Origin: Chloroflexota bacterium
GTDB taxonomy: Bacteria > Chloroflexota > UBA5177
Direction: 5' to 3'
Length of the DNA: 35,442 nt
NCBI GenBank assembly: GCA_025966365.1
Contig: JAICWV010000018.1
Span: 1 to 35,442, forward strand
The position numbers and the translations under genes are program-made. The notes beneath the pieces were generated by a model. It had not been told where the DNA came from, did not search any database, and saw only the letters and a program-made list of their open reading frames with translations. This document shows positions 8,820 through 16,119 of this stretch, one piece after another. How positions within the stretch are numbered: position 1 is the first letter of the stretch; each line of letters opens with the position of its first letter.

Positions 8820-9253
8820 GCCCCCGACGCGCTGAGCGCGTTCTTCGGCACCTGCTCGGTTTCAAGCCCCTGGAACCCTTGACTGATCTGATTCCAGGTG
8901 GTCCGATTCCAGACCTCCACACGGCTACCGACTCCAACCACGGTGACATCACCGGAGATGCCCGCGTACTCCCGCAGGTATGCCGGGACGATGACCCTTC
9001 CGTGGCTGTCGAAGTCACACGGAACCGCGCCGCTGAATAGCGCCCGAGCGCGAAGACGTGCTTCGGGGCGAAGGTCCTGGAGATCGTTAGCGGCTTGAGC
9101 GAGCGCTTCCCACTTCGCAGCCGGATAGATGCACAGACAATTGTCGAAGCTGCGAGTCATTACCGCACCATGTCCCAGGCCGTTCCGAAGTTCACCGGGA
9201 ATCGCCAGTCTGCCCTTGTCGTCCACGGTTCTGTCATACTGCCCGAGAAACAC
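8816..9253 (-). CDS. mraZ: MraZ, transcriptional regulator of the dcw operon
   Basis: 145 residues made of two tandem SpoVT/AbrB-like half domains. Each carries the DxxGR signature: DDKGRLAIP near residues 11-19 and DSHGRVIVP near the middle. MraZ forms a ring-shaped oligomer that binds TGGG repeats in its own leader and controls the operon. I chose the GTG at 9253 because it gives the family N-terminus MFLGQYDRTVDDKGR and has a GAAAGG ribosome site about seven bases upstream. The longer open frame reaching 9469 would run through the promoter and operator and is not credible. The stop overlaps the rsmH start by four bases. Confidence 0.93.
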   Translation of the reverse strand: MFLGQYDRTVDDKGRLAIPGELRNGLGHGAVMTRSFDNCLCIYPAAKWEALAQAANDLQDLRPEARLRARALFSGAVPCDFDSHGRVIVPAYLREYAGISGDVTVVGVGSRVEVWNRTTWNQISQGFQGLETEQVPKNALSASGA

Positions 9254-9337
9254 TGCGTTACCTTTCGCCACTAGCTCCCACAGCTGTCCGCGATCGAGGC
9301 TCCGTGGGCCTTGCTTGAGGGGTGATCCTCCATTTAT

Positions 9338-9362
9338 CCCCACTTGCTCCCACTTTCTCCCA
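9338..9362 (-). promoter_or_regulatory. MraZ operator: three TGGG boxes at 10-base steps
   Basis: On the minus strand the leader reads TGGGA, five bases, TGGGA, five bases, TGGGG (box ends at 9362, 9352 and 9342). This is the direct-repeat pattern known for MraZ sites, (TGGGN-N5)x3. A further TGGGT at 9378-9382 lies in the promoter spacer, one empty step away. The boxes begin just downstream of the -10 element, so bound MraZ would cover the transcription start. The natural reading is autoregulation of the whole dcw operon. Confidence 0.88.
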
Positions 9363-9370
9363 CAGAGCAC

Positions 9371-9399
9371 ATTAAACACCCATGGCCGGCGGAAATCAA
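9371..9399 (-). promoter_or_regulatory. Promoter of the mraZ/dcw operon
   Basis: On the minus strand, TTGATT (-35, bases 9394-9399) is followed by a 17-base spacer and TTTAAT (-10, bases 9371-9376). This matches four of six and five of six sigma-70 consensus positions at ideal spacing. Transcription should start near 9364, right at the first MraZ box, leaving a leader of about 110 bases before the mraZ GTG. Confidence 0.75.
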
Positions 9400-9460
9400 G
9401 AGGGACGAAAGGAGAACGAGCCGGACGTTTTCGTTGCAGGAAGCCAAAAGTGGAAGCGGT

Positions 9461-9489
9461 TGTGGACAAATCCCAAAAATTGTGGACGA
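9461..9489. promoter_or_regulatory. Pair of DnaA-box-like motifs between mraZ and the HAD gene
   Basis: TGTGGACAA (9461-9469) is the exact reverse complement of TTGTCCACA, the DnaA box form common in GC-rich bacteria. TGTGGACGA (9481-9489) differs by one base. The two lie in the same orientation exactly 20 bases apart, on one face of the helix, about 60-95 bases upstream of the dcw promoter and just upstream of the HAD gene. Binding by DnaA is an inference. Confidence 0.45.
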
Positions 9490-9506
9490 CGAACGTCCCC
9501 TACACT
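9480..9506 (+). promoter_or_regulatory. Candidate promoter giving a near-leaderless HAD transcript
   Basis: TACACT (9501-9506) matches four of six -10 positions. TTGTGG (9480-9485) could serve as -35 at a short 15-base spacing. Transcription would begin near 9512-9515, at the ATG itself. The lack of any ribosome-binding site before that ATG fits leaderless translation. Confidence 0.3.
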
Positions 9507-9514
9507 GGGCGGCT

Positions 9515-10240
9515 ATGCGGCCGGTGATCTTCCTCGACAGCGGCGGGGTCATCAACGACAACCAGGCGCGAGCTCCCCAATGGCGGCGTCACGTGGCCGA
9601 GTACTTCGCACCGCGCCTCGGCGGTGACGGGCCTGCCTGGGAGGAAGCGAACCGGATCACGCTGGAGCGCATCATCCAGCCCGCCGCCTGGGAGGCCCGC
9701 ATGCAGGAGTCCAGCGATTGGCTTTCCTTCGACCGCCAGTACAACCTCGACTGGCTGCGGTCGATGTGCGGGCTGGTGGGAGTGCCGTGTCCCGGTGAGG
9801 ATGAAGCGCTGAGGCTGGCCGGCGACGCCGGCCGCACGATCATCAGGCTTGTGCGGGCGCCGATGCCTGGAGCAGCCGGTGCGATTCTGGCTCTACACCG
9901 CCTCGGCTTCGAACTGCATACCGCCTCGGGCGAGTACTCGGAGGACCTCGATTCGATTCTCACTGACCTGGGGGTCCGGCAGTGCTTCGGCCGGCTCTAT
10001 GGCCCCGACCTTATCAACACCCTCAAAGCAGGTCCGGAGTACTACCGGCTCGTCTTCAAGGGTGCCGGTGTACGGCCGGCGGAGACGCTGGTGGTGGACG
10101 ATAGTGCCCGCGCATTGCGATGGGCGGAGCAGGTGGGCGCGCCAACGGTGCTGGTACAGAGAGAGCCGCCGCCCGGATGGGCGACGGCTCACATTGGGTC
10201 ACTGGCGGAACTCCCTCGACTGCTCGAGGGACGGACCTAG
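9515..10240 (+). CDS. HAD-superfamily hydrolase-like protein with altered motif I
   Basis: 241 residues. The haloacid-dehalogenase fold is suggested by motif I near the N-terminus (IFLDSGGVI, Asp8), a small helical cap, motif II around HTASGE (Thr136/Ser138), Lys171 in LKAGPEYY and the Asp pair VVDD (195-196). In HAD phosphatases motif I is DxD; here the second Asp is Gly10, so the usual acid/base residue is missing. The protein may be a non-phosphatase member, have unusual chemistry, or bind without catalysis; the substrate is unknown. The ATG at 9515 gives a clean family N-terminus; there is no Shine-Dalgarno site before it. The longer frame upstream crosses the dcw promoter. The gene is divergent from mraZ and convergent with the next gene (four-base gap). 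Confidence 0.8.
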   Translation: MRPVIFLDSGGVINDNQARAPQWRRHVAEYFAPRLGGDGPAWEEANRITLERIIQPAAWEARMQESSDWLSFDRQYNLDWLRSMCGLVGVPCPGEDEALRLAGDAGRTIIRLVRAPMPGAAGAILALHRLGFELHTASGEYSEDLDSILTDLGVRQCFGRLYGPDLINTLKAGPEYYRLVFKGAGVRPAETLVVDDSARALRWAEQVGAPTVLVQREPPPGWATAHIGSLAELPRLLEGRT

Positions 10241-10244
10241 TCCG

Positions 10245-11579
10245 CTACGGCCTCGTGGTGTAGTAGGTGTAGCAGTTGCCGTTGTTGTTGTCGATCTCCG
10301 GCTGGCCGTTTCTCGGTATGGTGACCGCCTCGTAGTAGTACTGTGTGCCGGGGGTAATACCGACATCTCCGACCGTGCCGGGAAGGTCATTGCCAGATAC
10401 AAAGACGGTATGGGTTGTGGAGGTTGGGGAGATGTCGCGCGTGGCTACCTCAACCAGGGCATTGCAGCTGGGACCGAAGTAGATCATGCCCTGCCCCGGT
10501 ACCTTGCTGTAGAAGGTCACCGCAAACCCGCTTGCGACGGACAGCGGCGTGTTGTTCGCCATCGGCTGCGTGAGATCGGTCATGGGCTGCACCGAGCCGT
10601 CGCAGGTATGCAGCAGGCAGCCCAGATCCCAATTGTCCTGGATGGTCTTCATCAGGGAGTAGTGGTTGTACGCGTTGAGCGAGACCAGGTGCGTCGGTGT
10701 ATTGGTGATGACGATGGTGGGAACCCGTCCGCCGCCGTCGTTGGGCGGGCTGCCGCAGCACCCCTCAGTTCCCGCGTAGCCGCGCGTCGGTCCGCTGGAA
10801 GGCAACCCGCTGGACTCGTTCTCGTCCCAGGTGACGACGATGACTGAGTCGGAGGTCCAGGCGGGTGATGACATGATGGTCGTCACCAGCGTTTTCAGAT
10901 AGCTGTCGGCCGCCTGGACGGTCGCATGAGGGATGACGAAGTTCGGCGGATAGCCGCACCAGGGCATGCCATAGGCGGCGGCGCTGGGCGGTGAAACGCC
11001 GTGCATGTCGTGGCACTCGTCGGGGGCCAGGAACGCATAGTTCGGCGCCGTGCCCGTCGCCAGGTCGGTGGCGAGGTCGTCCATGGGCTTGATGTTCTTC
11101 AATCGGTTCGCGTTACTGTTGATGTCGTTGAACAGCATGAAAGGATTGTGCTTCTTGACGTACAACCCCGTTCCGGTCGCCGGGTACTGATCCACTGTCG
11201 AGCCGACTGCCGGCAATCCCTGTTGGTAGGTGGCCCAGGTCAGCCCCTTCGACTCCAGCTGATCGACGAGGTTGGTGGCATCTGACCGGAAGCTGGGATC
11301 ATCGGCGTGCAGACCGAAGAAGTCGCCGGCGATGCTCGCGATGTAGTTGGGCTCGCTGGGGTGCGTGACCCCGTAATAGTTGGCGGCAAAGCCGTACGTG
11401 CTGATCAGTGAGTTGATATAGGGAGCGTCGGCCATATTTCCGACGATCGCGTCGTAGCTGGTGTTCTCCTCCATGATCACATAGATGTGACTGAAGCCTG
11501 GGGCCGCGGACGCCTGGGTGAACTGGGGCAGGAACAATGCCAGCGCGATCGCCAGGGACGAGACAACGCGAATAAGCAT
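10245..11579 (-). CDS. Secreted phosphoesterase family protein (phospholipase C/acid phosphatase type)
   Basis: 444 residues beginning with a Sec signal peptide (about 1-25, hydrophobic core then ASAAP). The mature part opens with FSHIYVIMEENTSYDAIVG, the N-terminal metal-site motif of the phosphoesterase family that includes bacterial phospholipases C and AcpA-like acid phosphatases. It continues with THPSEPNYIASIAGD, VVTWDENESS and a His-containing motif LNAYNHYSLMKTI. The last 100 or so residues form a separate beta-rich region ending in GTQYYYEAV, similar to a fibronectin-like module. It would act outside the membrane on phosphate esters; whether lipid or small molecule cannot be told. 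The ATG at 11579 has a strong GAGGAGG ribosome site six bases upstream. The gene is divergent from hpt. Confidence 0.85.
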   Translation of the reverse strand: MLIRVVSSLAIALALFLPQFTQASAAPGFSHIYVIMEENTSYDAIVGNMADAPYINSLISTYGFAANYYGVTHPSEPNYIASIAGDFFGLHADDPSFRSDATNLVDQLESKGLTWATYQQGLPAVGSTVDQYPATGTGLYVKKHNPFMLFNDINSNANRLKNIKPMDDLATDLATGTAPNYAFLAPDECHDMHGVSPPSAAAYGMPWCGYPPNFVIPHATVQAADSYLKTLVTTIMSSPAWTSDSVIVVTWDENESSGLPSSGPTRGYAGTEGCCGSPPNDGGGRVPTIVITNTPTHLVSLNAYNHYSLMKTIQDNWDLGCLLHTCDGSVQPMTDLTQPMANNTPLSVASGFAVTFYSKVPGQGMIYFGPSCNALVEVATRDISPTSTTHTVFVSGNDLPGTVGDVGITPGTQYYYEAVTIPRNGQPEIDNNNGNCYTYYTTRP

Positions 11580-11700
11580 GGGAATTCCTCCTCTTTATTG
11601 CTGGCGGTGAAGGGCACACCGTCCATCACATCGTCGCACGGCGCCCCTTCATGCGCAACCCTGCCTCGGGTAGCATGAGAGAACGTCGCAGGAGGGTCAG

Positions 11701-12267
11701 ATGCAGGATCTCATCTCTGAAGAGGCGCTCCGGCGCCGGATCGAGGAGGTCGCGGACGAGATCAACGCGGACTTCGCCGGGGCAGACTTGCTCAATCTGG
11801 TCGTGGTCTTGCGCGGCGGCTGCTTTTTCGGTACCGATCTCGCCAAGCGGTTGACCATGCCCTGTCGCCTCGATTACATCCGGGTCACCAGCTATTCCGG
11901 TGACAAGTCATCCGGGGTGGTTAGTCTGATGAGCGATATCCGGACCGATATCCGGAACCAACCGGTGCTGGTGGTGGATGACATTATTGATACCGGCTTC
12001 ACCATGGCCTGGATCCTTCGCTATCTCGACCTGAAGAGCCCTGCCTCGGTACATGTCGCATCGTTGCTCGACAAGCCCGCGCGCCGGGAATTTGAAGTTC
12101 CCATCCACTACGTGGGCTTCATCGTGCCCAATGTATTCGTTGCCGGGTACGGCCTGGACGGGTTGGACGATCGCATGGCCAATATTCCGCGGATTGTGGC
12201 GGTCGAGCCCACCAACGAGGAGGCGCGCATCCCGCCGACACGCGAGCGGCTTCCCTCGCTGCACTAG
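11701..12267 (+). CDS. hpt: Hypoxanthine phosphoribosyltransferase
   Basis: Purine salvage enzyme: hypoxanthine (and often guanine) plus PRPP gives IMP or GMP. It is 188 residues, normal for bacterial Hpt. The PRPP-binding motif VLVVDDIIDTGFTM lies at about 89-102. VVVLRGGCFFGTDL forms the first loop, and the flexible-loop SY is present in RVTSYSGDKSSG. The C-terminus has YVGFIVPNVFVAGYGLD, the purine-binding segment. A strong AGGAGGG site precedes the ATG by four bases. A weak promoter may be present (TTCATG at 11648, TAGCAT at 11671). The 3' end overlaps the convergent small gene by four bases. Confidence 0.93.
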   Translation: MQDLISEEALRRRIEEVADEINADFAGADLLNLVVVLRGGCFFGTDLAKRLTMPCRLDYIRVTSYSGDKSSGVVSLMSDIRTDIRNQPVLVVDDIIDTGFTMAWILRYLDLKSPASVHVASLLDKPARREFEVPIHYVGFIVPNVFVAGYGLDGLDDRMANIPRIVAVEPTNEEARIPPTRERLPSLH

Positions 12268-12596
12268 GCCGTGGCGGTTTTGGCGGCGGCGACCTTGCGG
12301 TTCTGCCAGCGCCAGTGGCCGTAGCAGCCGACGCACATGTCCCGCGCCTTGTGCAGTTTAATCTCCCCGCAGGACACGCACCGACGCAAGCGCGGCTTGC
12401 GTGGGACCTCCTCCCGCAACGCACGCATCTTGGCCCGACACCGCTCCTGGGATGCCTTGTAGCGATCGGGATAGCGCTCACGCCAGGTTCGTGCCGACCG
12501 GGTATTCTGCTCGAGCTTGCGCTCCCGGTGGGCCAGGTAGTACTGCCGGTTGTATTCTCGTTGCCGTGCCTTCTTCTCTTCCTCCGTCAACGCCAC
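12264..12596 (-). CDS. Small basic zinc-ribbon protein, function unknown
   Basis: 110 residues, very rich in Arg and Lys. The first 60 residues look like one long charged helix with repeated Arg-Tyr units (REYNRQYYLAHRERK, then RERYPDRYKASQERCR). The C-terminal half carries a CxxC-x11-CxxC zinc ribbon (CVSCGEIKLHKARDMCVGC). Similar basic-helix plus zinc-ribbon layouts occur in small DNA-binding and HNH-associated proteins of phages and bacteria, but no HNH catalytic residues are visible. The start is a GTG at 12596 with AAAGGA eight bases upstream. The stop region overlaps hpt convergently by four bases, which supports the frame end. I would not assign a function. Confidence 0.6.
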   Translation of the reverse strand: MALTEEEKKARQREYNRQYYLAHRERKLEQNTRSARTWRERYPDRYKASQERCRAKMRALREEVPRKPRLRRCVSCGEIKLHKARDMCVGCYGHWRWQNRKVAAAKTATA

Positions 12597-12655
12597 CGCC
12601 CGTATCCTTTCGGAGTGTGGAATCTCTCATCCACAATGGTTTGCGTTCAGCTTAC

Positions 12656-12675
12656 TGACAAATTGCCGATTGTCA
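12656..12675. promoter_or_regulatory. Perfect palindrome, possible operator
   Basis: TGACAA, eight bases, TTGTCA: a perfect six-base inverted repeat lying alone in the 135-base gap between the divergent zinc-ribbon gene and the nucleotidyltransferase gene. The half-site TTGTCA also resembles a -35 element. The size fits a dimeric helix-turn-helix regulator; the regulator is unknown. Confidence 0.4.
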
Positions 12676-12731
12676 ATACGCTTTTCCTTTCACGTGCAAG
12701 GGTGCGCGTATTTCGGTGACGGTGATCCAGG

Positions 12732-13343
12732 GTGAAGAGAGCAGAAGCTATAGCGGGTGTAGTCCTTGCCTCGGGCATGTCCCGCCGATTCGGTGCGGGG
12801 AATAAGCTCCTGGCAGATGTCGGCGGCATGCCGGTCGTCCGGCGCTCGACTCGGGCCTATATCGACGCGGGATTGGAGCCCGTGGTGGTGTCCATCGGCT
12901 ACCAGCACCGCGCCGTCCGGGCGGCGCTCACCGGGCTTGACGTAACTCTGGTCGAGAACCCTGAATACGAGCAGGGGCAGAGCAGGGCGCTCGTGCATGC
13001 GGTTGTGCGACTGCCGGAGCGCGCGGAAGCCGCGGTCATTGGCGTTGGAGACCAGCCGTGGCTTCAGCCGGCCACGATCAGGCAGCTCATCGAAGAATGG
13101 CAACGGACGCATGCACCAATCGTGGCACCGCTGTACCTCGGGCGGCGGGGAAACCCGGTGCTCTTCGCGCGAGTGCTGTTCCCCGAGCTCGCGGACGTCA
13201 CCGGCGACGTCGGCGGACGGCCCGTCATCCAGAAACATCGTGACGAGGTGGCCTGGGTGCCGGTCCCGGATGCCCTGCAGGCCGCCGACATTGACACGCC
13301 CGCCGATCTGCCGTCTGGTGATCGGGACTCGCAAGAACCGTGA
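12732..13343 (+). CDS. MobA/MocA-like nucleotidyltransferase
   Basis: 203 residues with the NTP-transferase fold of molybdopterin guanylyl/cytidylyltransferases. The nucleotide loop is AGVVLASGMSRRFGAGNKLL, followed by VENPEYEQGQSRALVHAV, the metal-binding VIGVGDQPWLQP, and a late RGNPVLFAR with GDVGGRPVI. These features are closest to MocA (MCP cytidylyltransferase) and its relatives next to xanthine-dehydrogenase-type enzymes. No molybdenum enzyme is in the window, so the role in molybdenum cofactor maturation is a family-based inference. The start is a GTG at 12732 with only a weak CCAGG before it. Confidence 0.85.
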   Translation: MKRAEAIAGVVLASGMSRRFGAGNKLLADVGGMPVVRRSTRAYIDAGLEPVVVSIGYQHRAVRAALTGLDVTLVENPEYEQGQSRALVHAVVRLPERAEAAVIGVGDQPWLQPATIRQLIEEWQRTHAPIVAPLYLGRRGNPVLFARVLFPELADVTGDVGGRPVIQKHRDEVAWVPVPDALQAADIDTPADLPSGDRDSQEP

Positions 13344-13425
13344 CGTATCGATATGGGTCGAACTCCTGAAGCTCGGTCTGCGGCGATGCTGATCCTGCGG
13401 AGTCACACCTCCTCGTCGAACAACC

Positions 13426-13836
13426 TCAGCCCGAGGTGGGCGTGCCCGCGACTGCTTCTGTTCGTGCTTCCTGGCGCAGCTCACGCTGGAGGAAAAAGTT
13501 GAGGACGGTCCGGAGCACGATGATGGCAGCCAGGATGCCGATGTCCGTCCTGGTCGGGTTCCGGGCGGTAGAGACGATATCGGCTCCGAGCTGAAACTCA
13601 AGAGCCAGGGCCAGGGATCTGCCAAGGGACAGGCGAACTTTCTCGCGCGGGACGTCCGGGCCCAGGGTGAACAGGTCGCGCAGATAGAGGATGAGGCCCC
13701 GGAGCGTTCCCACGCCCACCACCAGCCCCCCGGTGAAGTTGGCCAGAAAGATGACGCCGCCCAGGAATTGATCCAGGAGCGAGCCGCTGTCGATCCCGCT
13801 CACGCCGAGGGCGAGGAGCGGGAGGTGACACAGCAC
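13426..13836 (-). CDS. DUF1622 family membrane protein
   Basis: 136 residues with three hydrophobic segments (about 20-45 and 90-115, and the N-terminus). The conserved core REKVRLSLGRSLALALEFQL, the motif ADIVSTARNPT and IGILAAIIVLRTVLNFFLQREL are hallmarks of the DUF1622 family, whose function is unknown. It starts 18 bases after the thiolase stop on the same strand, so it may be co-transcribed with the operon upstream. The GTG start at 13836 has no clear ribosome site; a GTG about eleven codons later is possible. Downstream there is only a small GC hairpin with a short T run, too weak to call a terminator. Confidence 0.8.
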   Translation of the reverse strand: MLCHLPLLALGVSGIDSGSLLDQFLGGVIFLANFTGGLVVGVGTLRGLILYLRDLFTLGPDVPREKVRLSLGRSLALALEFQLGADIVSTARNPTRTDIGILAAIIVLRTVLNFFLQRELRQEARTEAVAGTPTSG

Positions 13837-13854
13837 GGCGAAAGCGGGCGCCGG

Positions 13855-15036
13855 CTACGCCGGTACTGACTCGAAGAGTACCGCTATACCCTGGCCGCCG
13901 CCGATACACGCCGATGCCACGCCGTAGCGCCCGCCGCGGCGCCGGAGCTCGAGCAGGAGGTGGAGGCCGATGCGGGTACCGCTGGCTCCGAGCGGATGTC
14001 CGATCGCGATGGCCCCGCCGTTCACGTTGGTCCTGGAGCGATCCAGTCCCAGCTCCCGCTCCACGGCGACGTACTGTGGTGCAAAGGCCTCGTTCACCTC
14101 GATGAGGTCGAGGTCGTCGAGTGTCAGTCCGGCCCGCTCGAGTGCCAGTGGAATGGCTCTGGCAGGACCGATACCCATGATTTTGGGGTCAACACCCACC
14201 GTGGCCCAGGAAACGATCTTGCCGAGGGGGAGCATTCCGTTCAGCCGATCCTCGGTGGCCAGGACGACCGCCGCCGCGCCATCCACGATGCCGCTGGCGT
14301 TTCCAGCCGTGACCACGCCGTTGTCGCGAAAGGCGGGTGGAAGCCTGGCGAGCGCGTCTCTCGTGGTGTCGGGGCGTGGATGCTCGTCGCGCTCGATCAC
14401 GACCTCTCCGCGCCTGGTCTTGACCGGCACGGGCACGATCTCGCTGCTGAAGTAGCACTGCTCCTGCGCTCGCTTTGTTTCTTGCTGGCTGCGCAGCGCG
14501 TACTCGTCCACGTCCTCCCGGCTGATGCCGTATTGCTCGGCAAGGTTTTCGGCGGTATTGGCCATGTCGCAGCCGGCGTAGGTGTCGGTCAGCGCTTCCC
14601 AGAGATAGTCGGTGAGCTGAGCGTTGCCCAACCGGAGGCCCCAGCGCGCGCCGTAGCTCTGAAAAGGCGCCTGGCTCATGTTCTCGGTGCCGCCGGCCAG
14701 GACCACACCGGCCTCGCCTAGCATCATGGCCTGGGCGCCGCTGATCATGGCCTGCAGGCCGGAGCCGCAAAGCCGGTTGACGGTCAGGGCGGGCGCCTCC
14801 ACCGGCACCCCCGCTCGCAGTCCGACGTGCCGCGCCATGTACACGGCATCGGGACTGGTCTGAATGACATTGCCGACCACGACCTGTTCGACCGCGCCGG
14901 GGTCCACTCCCGATCGCTCCATGGCCCCGCGTGCCGCCACGGCGCCGAGCTCGATGGCCGACACGTCCTTGAAGGCGCCGCCGAAGGCGCCGAAGGGCGT
15001 TCGAGCTCCGTGGACGACGAAGATGTCCTTGCTCAC
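13855..15036 (-). CDS. Thiolase (acetyl-CoA acetyltransferase type)
   Basis: 393 residues, full length for a biosynthetic or degradative thiolase. The acyl-enzyme Cys is C90 in NRLCGSGLQAM. The C-terminal motifs NEAFAPQYVAVER, GGAIAIGHPLGASG (catalytic His) and CIGGGQGIAVLFE (second Cys) are intact. It would condense two acetyl-CoA or cleave 3-ketoacyl-CoA; chain-length preference cannot be read. The GTG at 15036 is preferred because it gives the family N-terminus MSKDIFVVHGARTPFG and has GAGAGG eight bases upstream. It lies 13 bases after the dehydrogenase gene, so it is the fifth gene of the chain-elongation operon, which is unusual company for a thiolase. Confidence 0.92.
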   Translation of the reverse strand: MSKDIFVVHGARTPFGAFGGAFKDVSAIELGAVAARGAMERSGVDPGAVEQVVVGNVIQTSPDAVYMARHVGLRAGVPVEAPALTVNRLCGSGLQAMISGAQAMMLGEAGVVLAGGTENMSQAPFQSYGARWGLRLGNAQLTDYLWEALTDTYAGCDMANTAENLAEQYGISREDVDEYALRSQQETKRAQEQCYFSSEIVPVPVKTRRGEVVIERDEHPRPDTTRDALARLPPAFRDNGVVTAGNASGIVDGAAAVVLATEDRLNGMLPLGKIVSWATVGVDPKIMGIGPARAIPLALERAGLTLDDLDLIEVNEAFAPQYVAVERELGLDRSRTNVNGGAIAIGHPLGASGTRIGLHLLLELRRRGGRYGVASACIGGGQGIAVLFESVPA

Positions 15037-15049
15037 TGTTTCATCCTCT

Positions 15050-16117
15050 CTATGATCGCACTCGCCCCGAGACTTCCTCCGCGACCAGATCGCCAACCTG
15101 GGCTGTGTCCAGTCCGCTTCCGGCATCCAGCGACGGAATACGTCCCGACACCAGGAGGTCGCGCACCGAGGATTCCACCTCGCCCGCGGCTTCGCGCTCG
15201 CCCAGAAAGTCAAGCATCATGGCCACGGCCAGAATGGCGCCGACGGGGTTGGCGACTGACTTCCCCGCTATATCAGGCGCCGAGCCATGAATCGGCTCGA
15301 ACATCGATACCCGACCGGGATGAATGTTGGCGGAGGCGGCGCTTCCCATCCCGCCCTGAATGACGGCGCCCAGGTCGGTGAGGATGTCGCCGAAGAGATT
15401 GGTGGTCACGATGACATCGAACCGGGCCGGGTCGGAAACCATGAACATAGCGGCCGCGTCGACATAGATCTCGTCGGTGCTGACGTCGGGGTAGTCGCGC
15501 GCCACCTCGCCAAATACGCGGCGCCAGATTTCCTGCGCCCGAATGGCGTTGGACTTATCGACCAGCGTGACCTTGCGCCGCTGGCCCCGCTTCCGTGCCA
15601 GATCGAAGGCGTACCGGATGCACCGCTCGACGCCGGCGCGAGTGTAGATCATCTCCGCGATTGCGATCTCTTCCGCCGTCCCCGCGCGCATGCTGCCGCC
15701 GATGCCGACGTACGCGTCTTCGGTGTTCTCGCGCACGACCGCCATGTCCACGTCGGCCGGGGTGACTCGCTTTAAAGGAGTTAGACGTTCGGCGTAGAGC
15801 ACGATTGGACGGAGGTTGATGTAGAGATCGAGGCCCAGCCGCAGCGTCATGATGACGGACCGCTCGATGAGACCGCGCTCCAGGCGCGGATCGCCAAGGG
15901 CGCCCAGGTAAATGGCGTCAAAGGCGCGCAGGTCATCGAGCGGCACCTCCGACATCAGCCGTCCCGTGTCCAGGAAAAACTGGCTGCTCCACGGCAGACG
16001 CTCTATATCCACGCAAAACTCGAAACGGCTCGCCGCGGATTCGAGCACTTTGAGCCCCTCGGCGACGACCTCCGGGCCGATGCCGTCTCCCGGGATGACG
16101 GCGATGTGGTACGGCAT
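15050..16117 (-). CDS. leuB: Isopropylmalate/isocitrate-dehydrogenase family enzyme
   Basis: 355-residue NAD(P)-dependent beta-decarboxylating dehydrogenase. The N-terminus IAVIPGDGIGPEVV, the substrate Arg region LERGLIERSVIMTLRLGLDL followed by YINLRPI, the VRENTEDAYVGIGG loop, the Lys of VTLVDKSNAI, the Asp-rich FDVIVTTNLFGDILTDL and the GSAPDIAGK end are all present. In the leucine pathway it would oxidise 3-isopropylmalate. The RENTE loop and length would also fit homoisocitrate- or tartrate-dehydrogenase relatives, so the substrate is not certain. It starts two bases after the leuD-type stop. The gene context (synthase, LeuC, LeuD before it) makes oxidative decarboxylation of a 3-substituted malate the likely step. 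Confidence 0.85.
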   Translation of the reverse strand: MPYHIAVIPGDGIGPEVVAEGLKVLESAASRFEFCVDIERLPWSSQFFLDTGRLMSEVPLDDLRAFDAIYLGALGDPRLERGLIERSVIMTLRLGLDLYINLRPIVLYAERLTPLKRVTPADVDMAVVRENTEDAYVGIGGSMRAGTAEEIAIAEMIYTRAGVERCIRYAFDLARKRGQRRKVTLVDKSNAIRAQEIWRRVFGEVARDYPDVSTDEIYVDAAAMFMVSDPARFDVIVTTNLFGDILTDLGAVIQGGMGSAASANIHPGRVSMFEPIHGSAPDIAGKSVANPVGAILAVAMMLDFLGEREAAGEVESSVRDLLVSGRIPSLDAGSGLDTAQVGDLVAEEVSGRVRS

Positions 16118-16119
16118 TG

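Noticed and set aside
9254-9469. Longer mraZ start at 9469
   Set aside because: The extension would translate the promoter and the TGGG operator and has no homology to MraZ. The GTG at 9253 gives the canonical N-terminus with a ribosome site.
9344-9514. Longer start for the HAD-like gene
   Set aside because: It would cover the dcw promoter and DnaA-like boxes; the ATG at 9515 begins directly before motif I as in the family.
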